This document shows positions 15,564 to 23,529 of a DNA stretch of 51,761 nt, piece by piece (position 1 is the first letter of the stretch; each line of letters starts with the position of its first letter). The DNA lies in NCBI RefSeq assembly GCF_018986435.1, contig NZ_JAHMIN010000030.1:1-51761 (forward strand). The letters are read 5' to 3'. The position numbers and the translations under genes were made by a program. The notes under the pieces are model-generated. The model saw nothing but the letters and a program-made list of their open reading frames with translations. It did not search any database and was not told the origin of the DNA. This stretch comes from Hahella sp. HN01. GTDB taxonomy: Bacteria > Pseudomonadota > Gammaproteobacteria > Pseudomonadales > Oleiphilaceae.

Positions 15564-15716
15564 ATTGCAGTTCCTCTTAGTTCTTCGATTTATCTGCTCA
15601 GGCTAACGCCGCTCTAACTGAACTGAACATTGCGTAGTAAAGTGAGCGAAACGATCCACGCAATTAGCTGATGCGCACCTTCTTTGCGTCACCAGCCTAA
15701 AATTTTTAACTGCGAA

Positions 15717-15968
15717 TTACGCGTCTTTGTCATTTAAGACATCAATGATGGAATCGTGAAAGTTCCTAAAATTCTCTTGCTGATCATCCCAAACTGGATG
15801 TAGAGCAACTAATTTTTTTGCATCATCAAGAGAAATTGATTTAGTTTCTTTCACAAGCTTAATTGACTCAATTATACTCGCCCCTTCCGCACGTAGTAAT
15901 TGCAATGCACCATCAATATCATCGATCTCTATGAGCTTCTTAGCTTTCACTTGCAGTTCTGTATTCAT
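15717..15968 (-). CDS. Small protein with ribosomal L7/L12 C-terminal-like motif
   Basis: This 83-residue protein has a centre, SIIESIKLVKETKSISLDDA, that matches the helical core of the L7/L12 C-terminal domain (IKVIRE-x-T-x-L-x-L-x-x-A-K-x-LV). It lacks the rest of the ribosomal protein. Such stand-alone domains occur in accessory gene arrays. Base composition is clearly more A+T-rich than the metallophore genes. The ribosome binding site is weak. Confidence 0.6.
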   Translation of the reverse strand: MNTELQVKAKKLIEIDDIDGALQLLRAEGASIIESIKLVKETKSISLDDAKKLVALHPVWDDQQENFRNFHDSIIDVLNDKDA

Positions 15969-16044
15969 TACCCGCCTCGACTGTGGTTAACGCCGCAACT
16001 TACGCATGAGCGGAGCGAGTCCGCAAGATTGCTTTTTTATAACT

Positions 16045-16560
16045 CTACTTCTCAGTGCGGTGCTCATGGATTAACTCTGAGACATCTATGTTTTTTGATT
16101 TACCACCTAACTCAATTATTGACTTAGAAACAAATGGATTTTTCGTTTTTCTCCATATATCAATGAGCGTTGCAACACAATAATAATGAGCTTCAGTGTC
16201 CTCAGGATTTTTTAGCATACTGTTAATCTCCGGAACTATATCAATCGAATTGATTTCCATCGCCCACTGGGACGCCCAGTAGCGCATCCCATAGTGCTTA
16301 CTTGCCAGAGCGTTTTTTAAGTGAGGTAAAACCACCTCTGATTTAAATGGCCTAAATATATCATCGCAGACCTGATAGACGCCAAAACCACTTCCATCAC
16401 CGAATGCATTGAGAACAAGTGGAATAGCACGTTCATCGGGGTTTGAAATCAGGAACGTCCTAACTTGATTGAACATATCAATATCGGCTTCCGATACATC
16501 CTCATCCGCTGGCAACGGCTGATTCTTTCTAAGAAACTCTAGTGATTTATCAATATTCAT
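16045..16560 (-). CDS. HEAT-like repeat protein, possible immunity-type
   Basis: This 171-residue protein starts at the ATG at 16560; a TTG two codons earlier is also in frame. Helix pairs such as VVLPHLKNALASKHYGMRYW and SIDIVPEINSMLKNPEDTEA look like HEAT/armadillo repeats. Many immunity proteins of polymorphic toxins are short HEAT-repeat proteins of this size. The gene is A+T-rich and stands alone, without a toxin partner. Family assignment is by general pattern only. Confidence 0.6.
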   Translation of the reverse strand: MNIDKSLEFLRKNQPLPADEDVSEADIDMFNQVRTFLISNPDERAIPLVLNAFGDGSGFGVYQVCDDIFRPFKSEVVLPHLKNALASKHYGMRYWASQWAMEINSIDIVPEINSMLKNPEDTEAHYYCVATLIDIWRKTKNPFVSKSIIELGGKSKNIDVSELIHEHRTEK

Positions 16561-16642
16561 TATCAATTATTAATCTTCTAAAATAGACAAAATGAAACGC
16601 TACCCTTCCCACGTTTTTTGTCGACCATTCGTAATGGCTTTG

Positions 16643-17107
16643 TCAAGCATTTTCTTGCACCCAAGTTAGACCAACTTCTTCATCTTCAGTAGAGCAACAA
16701 AATAGAAGGGAACTTCCGTGCGTGCTTTTCTGTAGAATAAGGTCTTCCTTATTTTGTATGGCTTTCACCATATCGAGATAGAAGCTATTATCGGGAATTA
16801 TACCCGCTACTTCTTTTTCAGAGATGTTTATCGCTGCAAAATTACCTAATGATAGATTACGCCCAATATTTGCTTGCCAGAACATGGCCTCTTCAATACT
16901 ACCTTCCTCAATAATTCGGCGGAAATGCTTCATACTGTATTTGTTCGATTCAAGTAACTGATTTTCTGAGTTTTGTTTTGTATCTATACAGACGCTAACA
17001 AATCCCGACTCATGGTCATGATATATAGCAAAGGTGAAAATATCTAAATCCTTAGCCTTTGCTAAAGCTTCATCTATTAGGTTTTCAAATATTCCAATCA
17101 TATTCAT
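16643..17107 (-). CDS. Orphan protein, DUF4303-like pattern
   Basis: This 154-residue acidic, A+T-rich gene product begins with a helix (IFENLIDEALAKAKDLDIFT) followed by FAIYHDHESGFVSVCIDTKQ. The layout of a strand, then an acid-rich loop and an NTE/KQNSE stretch recalls DUF4303 and related immunity families. The evidence is only a pattern; no toxin is nearby. It runs in the same direction as its neighbours, with 82-bp and 224-bp gaps. Confidence 0.55.
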   Translation of the reverse strand: MNMIGIFENLIDEALAKAKDLDIFTFAIYHDHESGFVSVCIDTKQNSENQLLESNKYSMKHFRRIIEEGSIEEAMFWQANIGRNLSLGNFAAINISEKEVAGIIPDNSFYLDMVKAIQNKEDLILQKSTHGSSLLFCCSTEDEEVGLTWVQENA

Positions 17108-17331
17108 AGATGCTTAACTTTTGCATACGCACATGCGCGTTTTTTTTAAATTTCCAAGCTTCGAAGATATCCCCTCTAGCCCACCGATTCCAGTGTAAAA
17201 CACCCGAAAATCCAAGCTACCCCCTTTACGAAAAACCATGCATGCGCATATACGCTTTCTTCGGGGGCCTGTTATCGCCACAGGCTAGTTCCCAAGTTAT
17301 TGAATCGCATAATTTTTCAGGAAAAATCACT

Positions 17332-17871
17332 CTAATCTTCCCAATAAAACAACGCGTCGTACAACTTAAAAGCGCCTTCATTCAACACGGTAGGAACCTT
17401 GATCTGGCGAGGTAGCGCCTTATTCAGATCAGATTTATACAAGCGCAACAGCCCAAAGTCTTCCAATATGGGTTGAATCGTCTGAGCCAGCTGTATGACA
17501 TTCGGCGTGCGAAGCTGATCCAGGCCATTAAAAGAGGGTAGCGAACGAAAACCGGAGGTGGGAACGGGGGCTTCCATCAATACAAAATAAGGCGACAAGC
17601 GGCTGAACAGAACTTCCAGCCCCATTTGTTCAGGGGCGTCTTGTCCCTGCGCCGCCTTACCCTGGTAAAAACAGACGTCGACAAATGACGCGTAGCCGGA
17701 GCCGTAGTGTTCCCATTCGGCATGAAACTGGGCCATCGTCAATTGCGAAACCCTTGCGCAGACGTACTTATAGTAACTATCGACAGCTCGCTTGTCTCCG
17801 TCGCGCCAGGGCGGCGCGTCTGAAATCGGCTGCTGATTAAGTAACCGGGTAATGTGCTCGTCAGTGAACAA
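17332..17871 (-). CDS. Orphan protein of the accessory array
   Basis: The protein has 179 residues from a TTG start directly after GGAGG with a five-base spacer. It is a soluble mixed alpha/beta protein with aromatic-rich parts (VDSYYKYVCARVSQL; AEWEHYGSGYASFVDVCFYQ). G+C content is back to the level of the chromosome here. I do not recognise a family. It is separated by 29 bases from the next minus-strand gene upstream, so the two probably form a small operon. Confidence 0.55.
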   Translation of the reverse strand: MFTDEHITRLLNQQPISDAPPWRDGDKRAVDSYYKYVCARVSQLTMAQFHAEWEHYGSGYASFVDVCFYQGKAAQGQDAPEQMGLEVLFSRLSPYFVLMEAPVPTSGFRSLPSFNGLDQLRTPNVIQLAQTIQPILEDFGLLRLYKSDLNKALPRQIKVPTVLNEGAFKLYDALFYWED

Positions 17872-17900
17872 AGAATCCTCCCTGGCGACTACGAATTACC

Positions 17901-18266
17901 TTAACAAGCCAGCGCACCGATGGTTATGGCGTCGCCGGAGAACAGTTGAAAGTTCATGTTCTGACCGGGACACACTTGCTCGCCGGAGTGGCGGTGAATA
18001 TGAATATCGACGATAGCTTCGCCGTGCACGGAGTTTTTGTCCAGATAATAAAAGTACTTGGACTCCCCTTCTGGCAGCGGAATATTGTCATCGCCGTAAT
18101 AGGGCCGGATGCTGGCGCTGAAAGCGTTGGCGTATTGCGTCAAGGCCTCGCCCAAGGTGGCGGCGGGGGTTTCAAATGGGGCGTTCTCAACCAGGACGTA
18201 TTTATCCTGAACGGGACATTTTTCAAAACGATATCTGGGACTTGCCGGACCAATAATTCTGACCAT
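17901..18266 (-). CDS. Orphan protein, probably paired with the preceding gene
   Basis: The protein has 121 residues starting at the ATG at 18266 (MVRIIGPASPRYRF); the frame is open 32 codons further upstream but that part looks non-coding. It is a beta-rich small protein with a histidine cluster, VDIHIHRHSGEQVCPGQN, that could bind metal, and three cysteines in all. No family is recognised. It is transcribed towards 17332-17871. Confidence 0.55.
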   Translation of the reverse strand: MVRIIGPASPRYRFEKCPVQDKYVLVENAPFETPAATLGEALTQYANAFSASIRPYYGDDNIPLPEGESKYFYYLDKNSVHGEAIVDIHIHRHSGEQVCPGQNMNFQLFSGDAITIGALAC

Positions 18267-18478
18267 GAATACTTCTGTCTGATTATGAGGAATTGGCGTC
18301 GCCACGGGGCTTGGCCGGGTTGCCGAGGCTACTGGATACACCCTAATGCGACAGTCCGCCACGAAACCCGGAGCTGGTTAGCGTTAACGGCCGTATTAAG
18401 GTATAACACCCGTGGAGCACAGGGTGAATCGGCCATTTGTCCGTGAATTTACAGAGAGATCCAAGAGGATATTCAGTC

Positions 18479-19219
18479 GTGAAAGAATTGGAGCAACTTT
18501 TAACCGCTTCCGCCATTCAAGACGCCAACTGGGCGTCGGATTTGCTCGCTCACATGTCAACCAATGACGACGACGCTGTCGAAGCCGCGAATGAGGCCTG
18601 CAGCGCCATACTCGCCCATCCAGACGCCGTCGCTCACCCACGCTGGCCGGAACTGGTGGAGGCGGCGATCAACGCCTCTCGCGACTTCGAGGACGTAGCG
18701 GAGGAAGTCTACGGCGAACGCATTTCTTTCGAAGATGACGAAGGAGGGTTATGTCAGGGGTTCGATGGATACAGCACTACCTACAGCGTCGCTCTGCTGC
18801 TTGGCGAGAAAACCACCCGCGCCCACCCACAATGGTTTGATTTGGTCCTCGCGCTGATGGACTTTAGCGACTGTTCCGAGCACCAGGCGCCAGTCGTTGA
18901 AGAAACCATATTGCCGGCCATTCTGGATAACTATCCGCAATGGGATCAGTTAATCCCTCATGTACTAGAGTTTGATCCGCACACATTTATTGGGGACCTG
19001 TTGCCCCTGCCCCAAGTCCTGTCGCATCCGGATTTAATACAGTGGGTGGAGCCGCTCACAAGCTACCGAATGATGGTGGATGCCGTTGCTCACCCAGACG
19101 TGGCGGCCCATGATCGCTGGCGGGAGCTGGCCTTATTAGTTAAAGACGATCCCAGTATTCGCCGCTACAGCGAATACCCCGCATTGCAAAAACTCTTGCG
19201 GGAAAGGGGCTTGGAGTAG
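18479..19219 (+). CDS. Leucine-rich-repeat-variant-like protein
   Basis: The protein has 246 residues from a GTG start with AAGAGGA nine bases upstream; the frame also opens at a TTG at 18437. Short units of the form HPDAVAHPRWPELV recur (also RAHPQWFDLVLAL, NYPQWDQLIPHVL, HPDVAAHDRWRELALLV), spaced by helical stretches, as in leucine-rich-repeat-variant proteins. The function is unknown; a binding scaffold or immunity role is possible. It is divergent from the preceding orphan pair. Confidence 0.6.
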   Translation: MKELEQLLTASAIQDANWASDLLAHMSTNDDDAVEAANEACSAILAHPDAVAHPRWPELVEAAINASRDFEDVAEEVYGERISFEDDEGGLCQGFDGYSTTYSVALLLGEKTTRAHPQWFDLVLALMDFSDCSEHQAPVVEETILPAILDNYPQWDQLIPHVLEFDPHTFIGDLLPLPQVLSHPDLIQWVEPLTSYRMMVDAVAHPDVAAHDRWRELALLVKDDPSIRRYSEYPALQKLLRERGLE

Positions 19220-19311
19220 GTTTGGCATAGTCTGTAAAAGACTCTACTTTGTCATCAAAGCGCAATACAACAGACTTAGCATTTCGCACTTTTTGATTCA
19301 CAAACGCCGCT

Positions 19312-20523
19312 ATGAACGACCTCTCTGACGCTCCTGCTCAAACCTCCACGACCGGCGATATCTTTCGCGCGTTTTTAAAGCTGGGACTGACGTCTTTTGG
19401 CGGGCCGGTGGCGCATCTGGGGTATTTTCGGGATGAGTTCGTCACCCGGCGACGCTGGTTGAGCGAAGAGAGTTACGCCGATCTGGTGGCGTTGTGTCAG
19501 TTCCTGCCGGGGCCGGCAAGCAGTCAGGTGGGGTTTGCGTTGGGGATGCGTCGTGGCGGCCTGCAAGGCGCGCTGGCGGCCTGGACCGCTTTTACCTTGC
19601 CTTCCGCGTTGTTTCTATTGCTCTTCGCGCTTAGCGCCGACGCATTTGCCGGAGGCATCGGGCAAAGTCTGATCCACGGATTGAAGCTGGTTGCAGTCGC
19701 AGTGGTCGCTCAGGCGGTGTGGGGAATGGCGCGCAATCTGTGTCCAGATAGACAGCGCGCCGGTATCGCCCTCGTCGCGGTGATTCTGACCGCCGCCCTG
19801 CCCTCGGCCTTCGGACAAATAGGCGTCATTGCGCTTGGCGCCGGAGCGGGCTTGCTTCTTTGCGGTCATGCGCAACGCAAAGTGGAGGAGCATCGGCCGG
19901 TGGAGTTTCCTCACGGCAAATCCTACGTGGCGCTGGCGACCTTTTTTCTTTTATTGCTGATTCTGCCTGCGCTTACTCTATCCACCGGTTCCAATGCCCT
20001 GGCGCTGTTCGAAGCCTTTTATCGGGCCGGAGCGCTGGTGTTTGGCGGCGGTCATGTGGTGCTGCCTTTGTTGGAGGCCAGCGTGGTCGACACGGGCTGG
20101 GTCAGCGCCAACAGTTTCATCGCGGGATATGGCGCTGCGCAGGCGGTTCCCGGGCCGTTGTTTACGTTCGCCGCCTACTTGGGCGCCTCCGTGTCGCTGA
20201 CGCCAAACGCCCTGCTCGGCGCCGCCATCAGTCTTGTCGCCATTTTCCTGCCTGGTATGCTGCTGGTCGTCGCCGTACTGCCGCACTGGGACCGTTTCCG
20301 CCAGCAAACCCGCGCCCAGGCCGCCATGGCGGGCGCCAACGCAGCCGTGGTCGGGTTGCTGGGTTCTGCGCTTTACCATCCTGTATGGACCAGTTCCGTA
20401 CTGTCGCCAAGTGACTTCGCCATCGCCCTGACCGCGTTCTGCTTATTAACCATCTGGAAACTGGCGCCGTGGAAGGTCGTTATCGCCACCACCGTCGCTG
20501 GCGCATGGATTTATTACCTGTAA
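19312..20523 (+). CDS. chrA: Chromate transporter ChrA
   Basis: This 403-residue inner-membrane protein is built from two homologous halves, typical of long-chain CHR proteins. The first half has LKLGLTSFGGPVAHLGYFRD (28-47) and CQFLPGPASSQVGF; the second has the matching FGGGHVVLPLLEA and GAAQAVPGPLFTFAAY. Known members expel chromate by antiport and share these GG and PGP motifs. No ribosome binding site of strength is visible before the ATG at 19312. It stands alone, without chrB or other chromate genes. Confidence 0.92.
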   Translation: MNDLSDAPAQTSTTGDIFRAFLKLGLTSFGGPVAHLGYFRDEFVTRRRWLSEESYADLVALCQFLPGPASSQVGFALGMRRGGLQGALAAWTAFTLPSALFLLLFALSADAFAGGIGQSLIHGLKLVAVAVVAQAVWGMARNLCPDRQRAGIALVAVILTAALPSAFGQIGVIALGAGAGLLLCGHAQRKVEEHRPVEFPHGKSYVALATFFLLLLILPALTLSTGSNALALFEAFYRAGALVFGGGHVVLPLLEASVVDTGWVSANSFIAGYGAAQAVPGPLFTFAAYLGASVSLTPNALLGAAISLVAIFLPGMLLVVAVLPHWDRFRQQTRAQAAMAGANAAVVGLLGSALYHPVWTSSVLSPSDFAIALTAFCLLTIWKLAPWKVVIATTVAGAWIYYL

Positions 20524-20619
20524 ACCTGATTCTTTCCCGCTTCGTACTAGACTGAGTAGTGTCGCCGGCCAACCCAGCGCCGGCGCGCCTCACAATAAAA
20601 ACTAATACGGAGACCGGTT

Positions 20620-21357
20620 ATGAGAAAGCCACTACTCACCCTGCTAAGCCTTGTCGTTTCCTGCAGCGCCCTCGCCGCAGGCAAAACCGTCACCTATAAG
20701 GTCGACGGCGACGCCTACGAAGGTTATTACGTCAGCCCCGGCAAAGACGCGCCTCTGGTGCTGCTGGTGCACGACTGGGATGGGCTGACCGACTACGAAG
20801 TCAAACGTGCGGAAATGTTATCGGACATGGGCTACTCGGTATTCGCCGTCGATCTGTTCGGCGCAGGCGTACGCCCCACCAAAGACGAAGACAAACGCCA
20901 GCATACCGGCGAACTTTATAAAGACCGCAATAAAATGCGCAAGCTGTTGCAGGCGTCGCTGGATACCGCGAAATCTGAAGGCGGAAACGTCAACAACGCC
21001 GTGGCCATTGGGTACTGTTTCGGCGGCGCGGCGGTATTGGAGATGGCGCGTTCCGGCGCAGATCTGAAAGGTTTCGCCACCTTTCATGGCGGACTGCAAA
21101 CACCGGACGGTCAGGACTACAGCAAAACCCACGGCCAGCTCCTGATCATGCACGGCAGCGCCGATTCCGCCATTACCATGGACCAGTTCGCAGCCTTGGC
21201 CAATGAGCTTGAAAAAAGCGGCGTACGCCACGAAATGATTACTTATAGCGGCGCGCCTCACGCTTTCACGGTATTTGGATCGGATCGATACAGGGAAGAT
21301 GCGGATAAGAAATCCTGGCGCCGTTTCGGTGAATTTCTCACCAGCGTGACGCAGTAA
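20620..21357 (+). CDS. Secreted dienelactone hydrolase family protein
   Basis: This 245-residue alpha/beta hydrolase has a signal peptide (cleavage near SALAAG). The nucleophile is Cys133 in GYCFGG, as in true dienelactone hydrolases, with an acid in MHGSADSAI and a histidine in GAPHAFT. The N-terminal YVSPGKDAPLVLLVHDWDGL is the usual first strand and oxyanion region. The substrate is unknown; periplasmic members often have no link to chloroaromatic breakdown. A G+C-rich inverted repeat (CGCCGG and CCGGCG) lies in the gap before it. Confidence 0.88.
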   Translation: MRKPLLTLLSLVVSCSALAAGKTVTYKVDGDAYEGYYVSPGKDAPLVLLVHDWDGLTDYEVKRAEMLSDMGYSVFAVDLFGAGVRPTKDEDKRQHTGELYKDRNKMRKLLQASLDTAKSEGGNVNNAVAIGYCFGGAAVLEMARSGADLKGFATFHGGLQTPDGQDYSKTHGQLLIMHGSADSAITMDQFAALANELEKSGVRHEMITYSGAPHAFTVFGSDRYREDADKKSWRRFGEFLTSVTQ

Positions 21358-21397
21358 ATCCGTTCAATCAGGAACAGGCTTTTTAGGGAGAGGATTC

Positions 21398-21877
21398 ATG
21401 GGATTTGCTTTATCCAACATGCAGCTTACCAGCGCGGTGTTCAGCAATGACGGCCGCATCCCAAGCAAACATACTGGCGAAGGCGAAGATGTCTCGCCGG
21501 CGCTATCCTGGTCGGGAGAACCGGCGGGAACGCAGAGCTTCGCCGTGGTCTGTCACGATCCGGATGCGCCCTTGATCGGCGCGAAGGGAACCTACGGCTT
21601 TGTGCATTGGGCGTTGTATAACATTCCTTCCAACGTGCACAGTCTTCCGGAAGGCGTCGACGCCTACGCCAGCGGCAGAACGGACTTTGGTAAAACCGGT
21701 TATGGCGGCCCCATGCCGCCGCCAGGGCACGGGACTCATCGCTACTACTTCTGGATTCTGGCGCTCAACGCCCAGCTGGATCTGCCGGAAGGACTCACTC
21801 TCTGGCAACTGCTGGAGAAAGTGGAGCCCCATGTCATCGGCATGAATCGACTGGTTGGCGTATATAGCCGCGGCTAG
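21398..21877 (+). CDS. YbhB/PEBP-family protein
   Basis: This 159-residue cytoplasmic protein has the phosphatidylethanolamine-binding fold motifs: VSPALSWSGEP, the DPDAP signature in VCHDPDAPL, and PPPGHGTHRYYFWILAL with the conserved GxHRY. It has about the normal length for E. coli YbhB/YbcL. Its biochemical role is unknown. It lies 40 bases after the hydrolase gene, likely in one operon, and its end overlaps the convergent methyltransferase by four bases. Confidence 0.9.
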   Translation: MGFALSNMQLTSAVFSNDGRIPSKHTGEGEDVSPALSWSGEPAGTQSFAVVCHDPDAPLIGAKGTYGFVHWALYNIPSNVHSLPEGVDAYASGRTDFGKTGYGGPMPPPGHGTHRYYFWILALNAQLDLPEGLTLWQLLEKVEPHVIGMNRLVGVYSRG

Positions 21878-22620
21878 CCCCCGTGGCGGCCGGCGAGGAT
21901 AAATACATCCATCGTCACCGGGCGGGTCTCCACCCCGCCCCAGGCTTCCTTCATTCGGGCGTAACTATCCGCGAAGAAGCTGTCGCCGCGATCTTCCATA
22001 CAGCGCCGGGTCGCCGACCAGCTATGCAGGTAGGAGAAAAATTCGTCCAGTGTCCAGGGCATGATCAGTTCAAACCGTGGCGTACGAATGGGTTCAAACG
22101 GAAAAGGAACCTCTTTGTATTCATTCCACAATAACAGGTTTTGCGGCGCCCAATAGGGTTCGATCACCTGCAACAGACTCTGTTCCAGAACGCCATCCAA
22201 TTCCATACCAAGATGCGGCCAGCTATAACCCCAGGCCGCAAACAACCCGCCCGGACGCAGCACCCGCTTCACCTCCGGCCAAAACTTCTCATAATCGAAC
22301 CAGTGCAAGGCCAAAGCGACGCAGACAGCGTCGAAATAATCATCGGGATAACCGGTCTTTTCACAGGGTTGCACGGCGTAGTGAACGCTATGATAGGTCG
22401 GCGCGTTTTCAATCTGCGCCGCACTGACGTCACTGGCTTCCACGACGGAAAAATACTCCCGCAAATCAGCCGCCGCCTGCCCATTCCCACAAGCCGCATC
22501 CCACACCCGCTCATGCCCGTCGCACGCATCCGCCAACCACTGATACAACGCCTTGGGATAATGCGGCCGCGCCTTCGCGTATATCTCCGCCTTATCATCG
22601 AACAGCTTCTGAATATCCAT
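21874..22620 (-). CDS. SAM-dependent class I methyltransferase
   Basis: This 248-residue protein has a Rossmann methyltransferase core: motif I VWDAACGNGQAAADL (about 40-54), an acidic end of strand 2 in VVEASDVSAAQI, YPDDYFDAVCVALALHWFDY at strand 4, and RVLRPGGLFAAWGYS at strand 5. This set is typical of the UbiE/TAM-like family, including trans-aconitate-type enzymes. The substrate is unknown. It is a single gene on the minus strand. Confidence 0.85.
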   Translation of the reverse strand: MDIQKLFDDKAEIYAKARPHYPKALYQWLADACDGHERVWDAACGNGQAAADLREYFSVVEASDVSAAQIENAPTYHSVHYAVQPCEKTGYPDDYFDAVCVALALHWFDYEKFWPEVKRVLRPGGLFAAWGYSWPHLGMELDGVLEQSLLQVIEPYWAPQNLLLWNEYKEVPFPFEPIRTPRFELIMPWTLDEFFSYLHSWSATRRCMEDRGDSFFADSYARMKEAWGGVETRPVTMDVFILAGRHGG

Positions 22621-22967
22621 GTCCCCTCATCCTTAACAGTTTGAAAAGCATCAAAGATTCATTAGTGACTATTACTTGTTTGAAGGGAAATCGCAAATGC
22701 GCGAGGCAGGATAGTGGTTGGCTAAAGCAGCTTTAAATAACGCTAGAGCTTGTAGTCTTCCGCACAGTAAATATGGCTACCGGATAAGGATATTTTTTCA
22801 ATGAACGACCGCCGACTGGAATAAAAGGTCGGGTATTTTATGAGGTGAAGCCGTGCATGCCTGGCACAATAATGGGCAGTGTTTTCGGTTGTCGGTCGGA
22901 TCGCTTACAACCAAGAAGCGGCGCAGGTATCCGCATCAATGCATTGACTACTCAGAAATGAGGCAGA
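22621..22967. other. Intergenic region, no gene seen
   Basis: This contains the promoter side of the methyltransferase gene and the downstream side of the next minus-strand gene. Only a 34-codon frame without support is present. No repeat or RNA structure stood out. Confidence 0.4.
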
Positions 22968-23408
22968 TTAGCCACCCAGCACAACTTTCCGCCCCTGAGT
23001 CATAACGAAGGTTTTATCCCAGCCGCTCAATAACACATGCGCCTTTCGCAACTGCGCTCCGAGGGTCCGAGGAACCTCTTTGAAAGGCTTACGCGAGAAC
23101 AGCACGAAGGTTTTAAAATACCGATGCCCATAGGGAGTTCCATCTGCAATCTCGACGTTAGCGCCAGCGGAAAGCTCGTAAGGAATGTCTTCGAAGAAGC
23201 GCTCGTAACGATCGCCTTTTTCATCAAGCTCCATCCACAACTCAATCCAACGACAGATCTCCCCTGGCCGCTGAATCCTGATCCGCGGATAGCGTCCCAA
23301 CGCGCGGCGATTGACATACTCATACCCGGCAACTTCACAGAACCGGTCCACACAAGGCATCACCCGCTGCAGATGTTCATTCAGCTCCTCAAACTGACGC
23401 TCGTTCAT
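22968..23408 (-). CDS. Conserved-looking orphan protein
   Basis: This 146-residue basic protein begins MNERQFEELNEHLQRVMPCV. A beta-rich middle follows (YPRIRIQRPGEICRWIELWME; YGHRYFKTFVLFSRK). Coding composition is convincing, but I do not recognise the family. It lies downstream of the carbamoyltransferase gene on the same strand, with a hairpin between them. Confidence 0.6.
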   Translation of the reverse strand: MNERQFEELNEHLQRVMPCVDRFCEVAGYEYVNRRALGRYPRIRIQRPGEICRWIELWMELDEKGDRYERFFEDIPYELSAGANVEIADGTPYGHRYFKTFVLFSRKPFKEVPRTLGAQLRKAHVLLSGWDKTFVMTQGRKVVLGG

Positions 23409-23476
23409 TTTTCACTCAAATCAATAAATTACATCCAGATTAACAGCTTAATTCAAGCGCATCCGCAGGAGTAGCC

Positions 23477-23501
23477 ATCCCCCGCTCGCACGGGGGATTT
23501 T
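23477..23501 (+). terminator. Hairpin between carbamoyltransferase and orphan gene
   Basis: ATCCCCCG pairs with CGGGGGAT around a six-base loop. The T-stretch follows on the plus strand, opposite to the genes, so on the minus strand it may only weaken read-through. Confidence 0.35.
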
Positions 23502-23529
23502 GGTTGTGGATCACAAGCGGATTATTGGA

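Noticed and set aside
15564-16044. Possible integron attC sites between the orphan genes (shared GCGGCGTTA strings on the minus strand)
   Set aside because: The core triplets following GTT do not fit GTTRRRY (GTTAGCC, GTTAACC), the second cores are not found, and other gaps in the array lack the motif.
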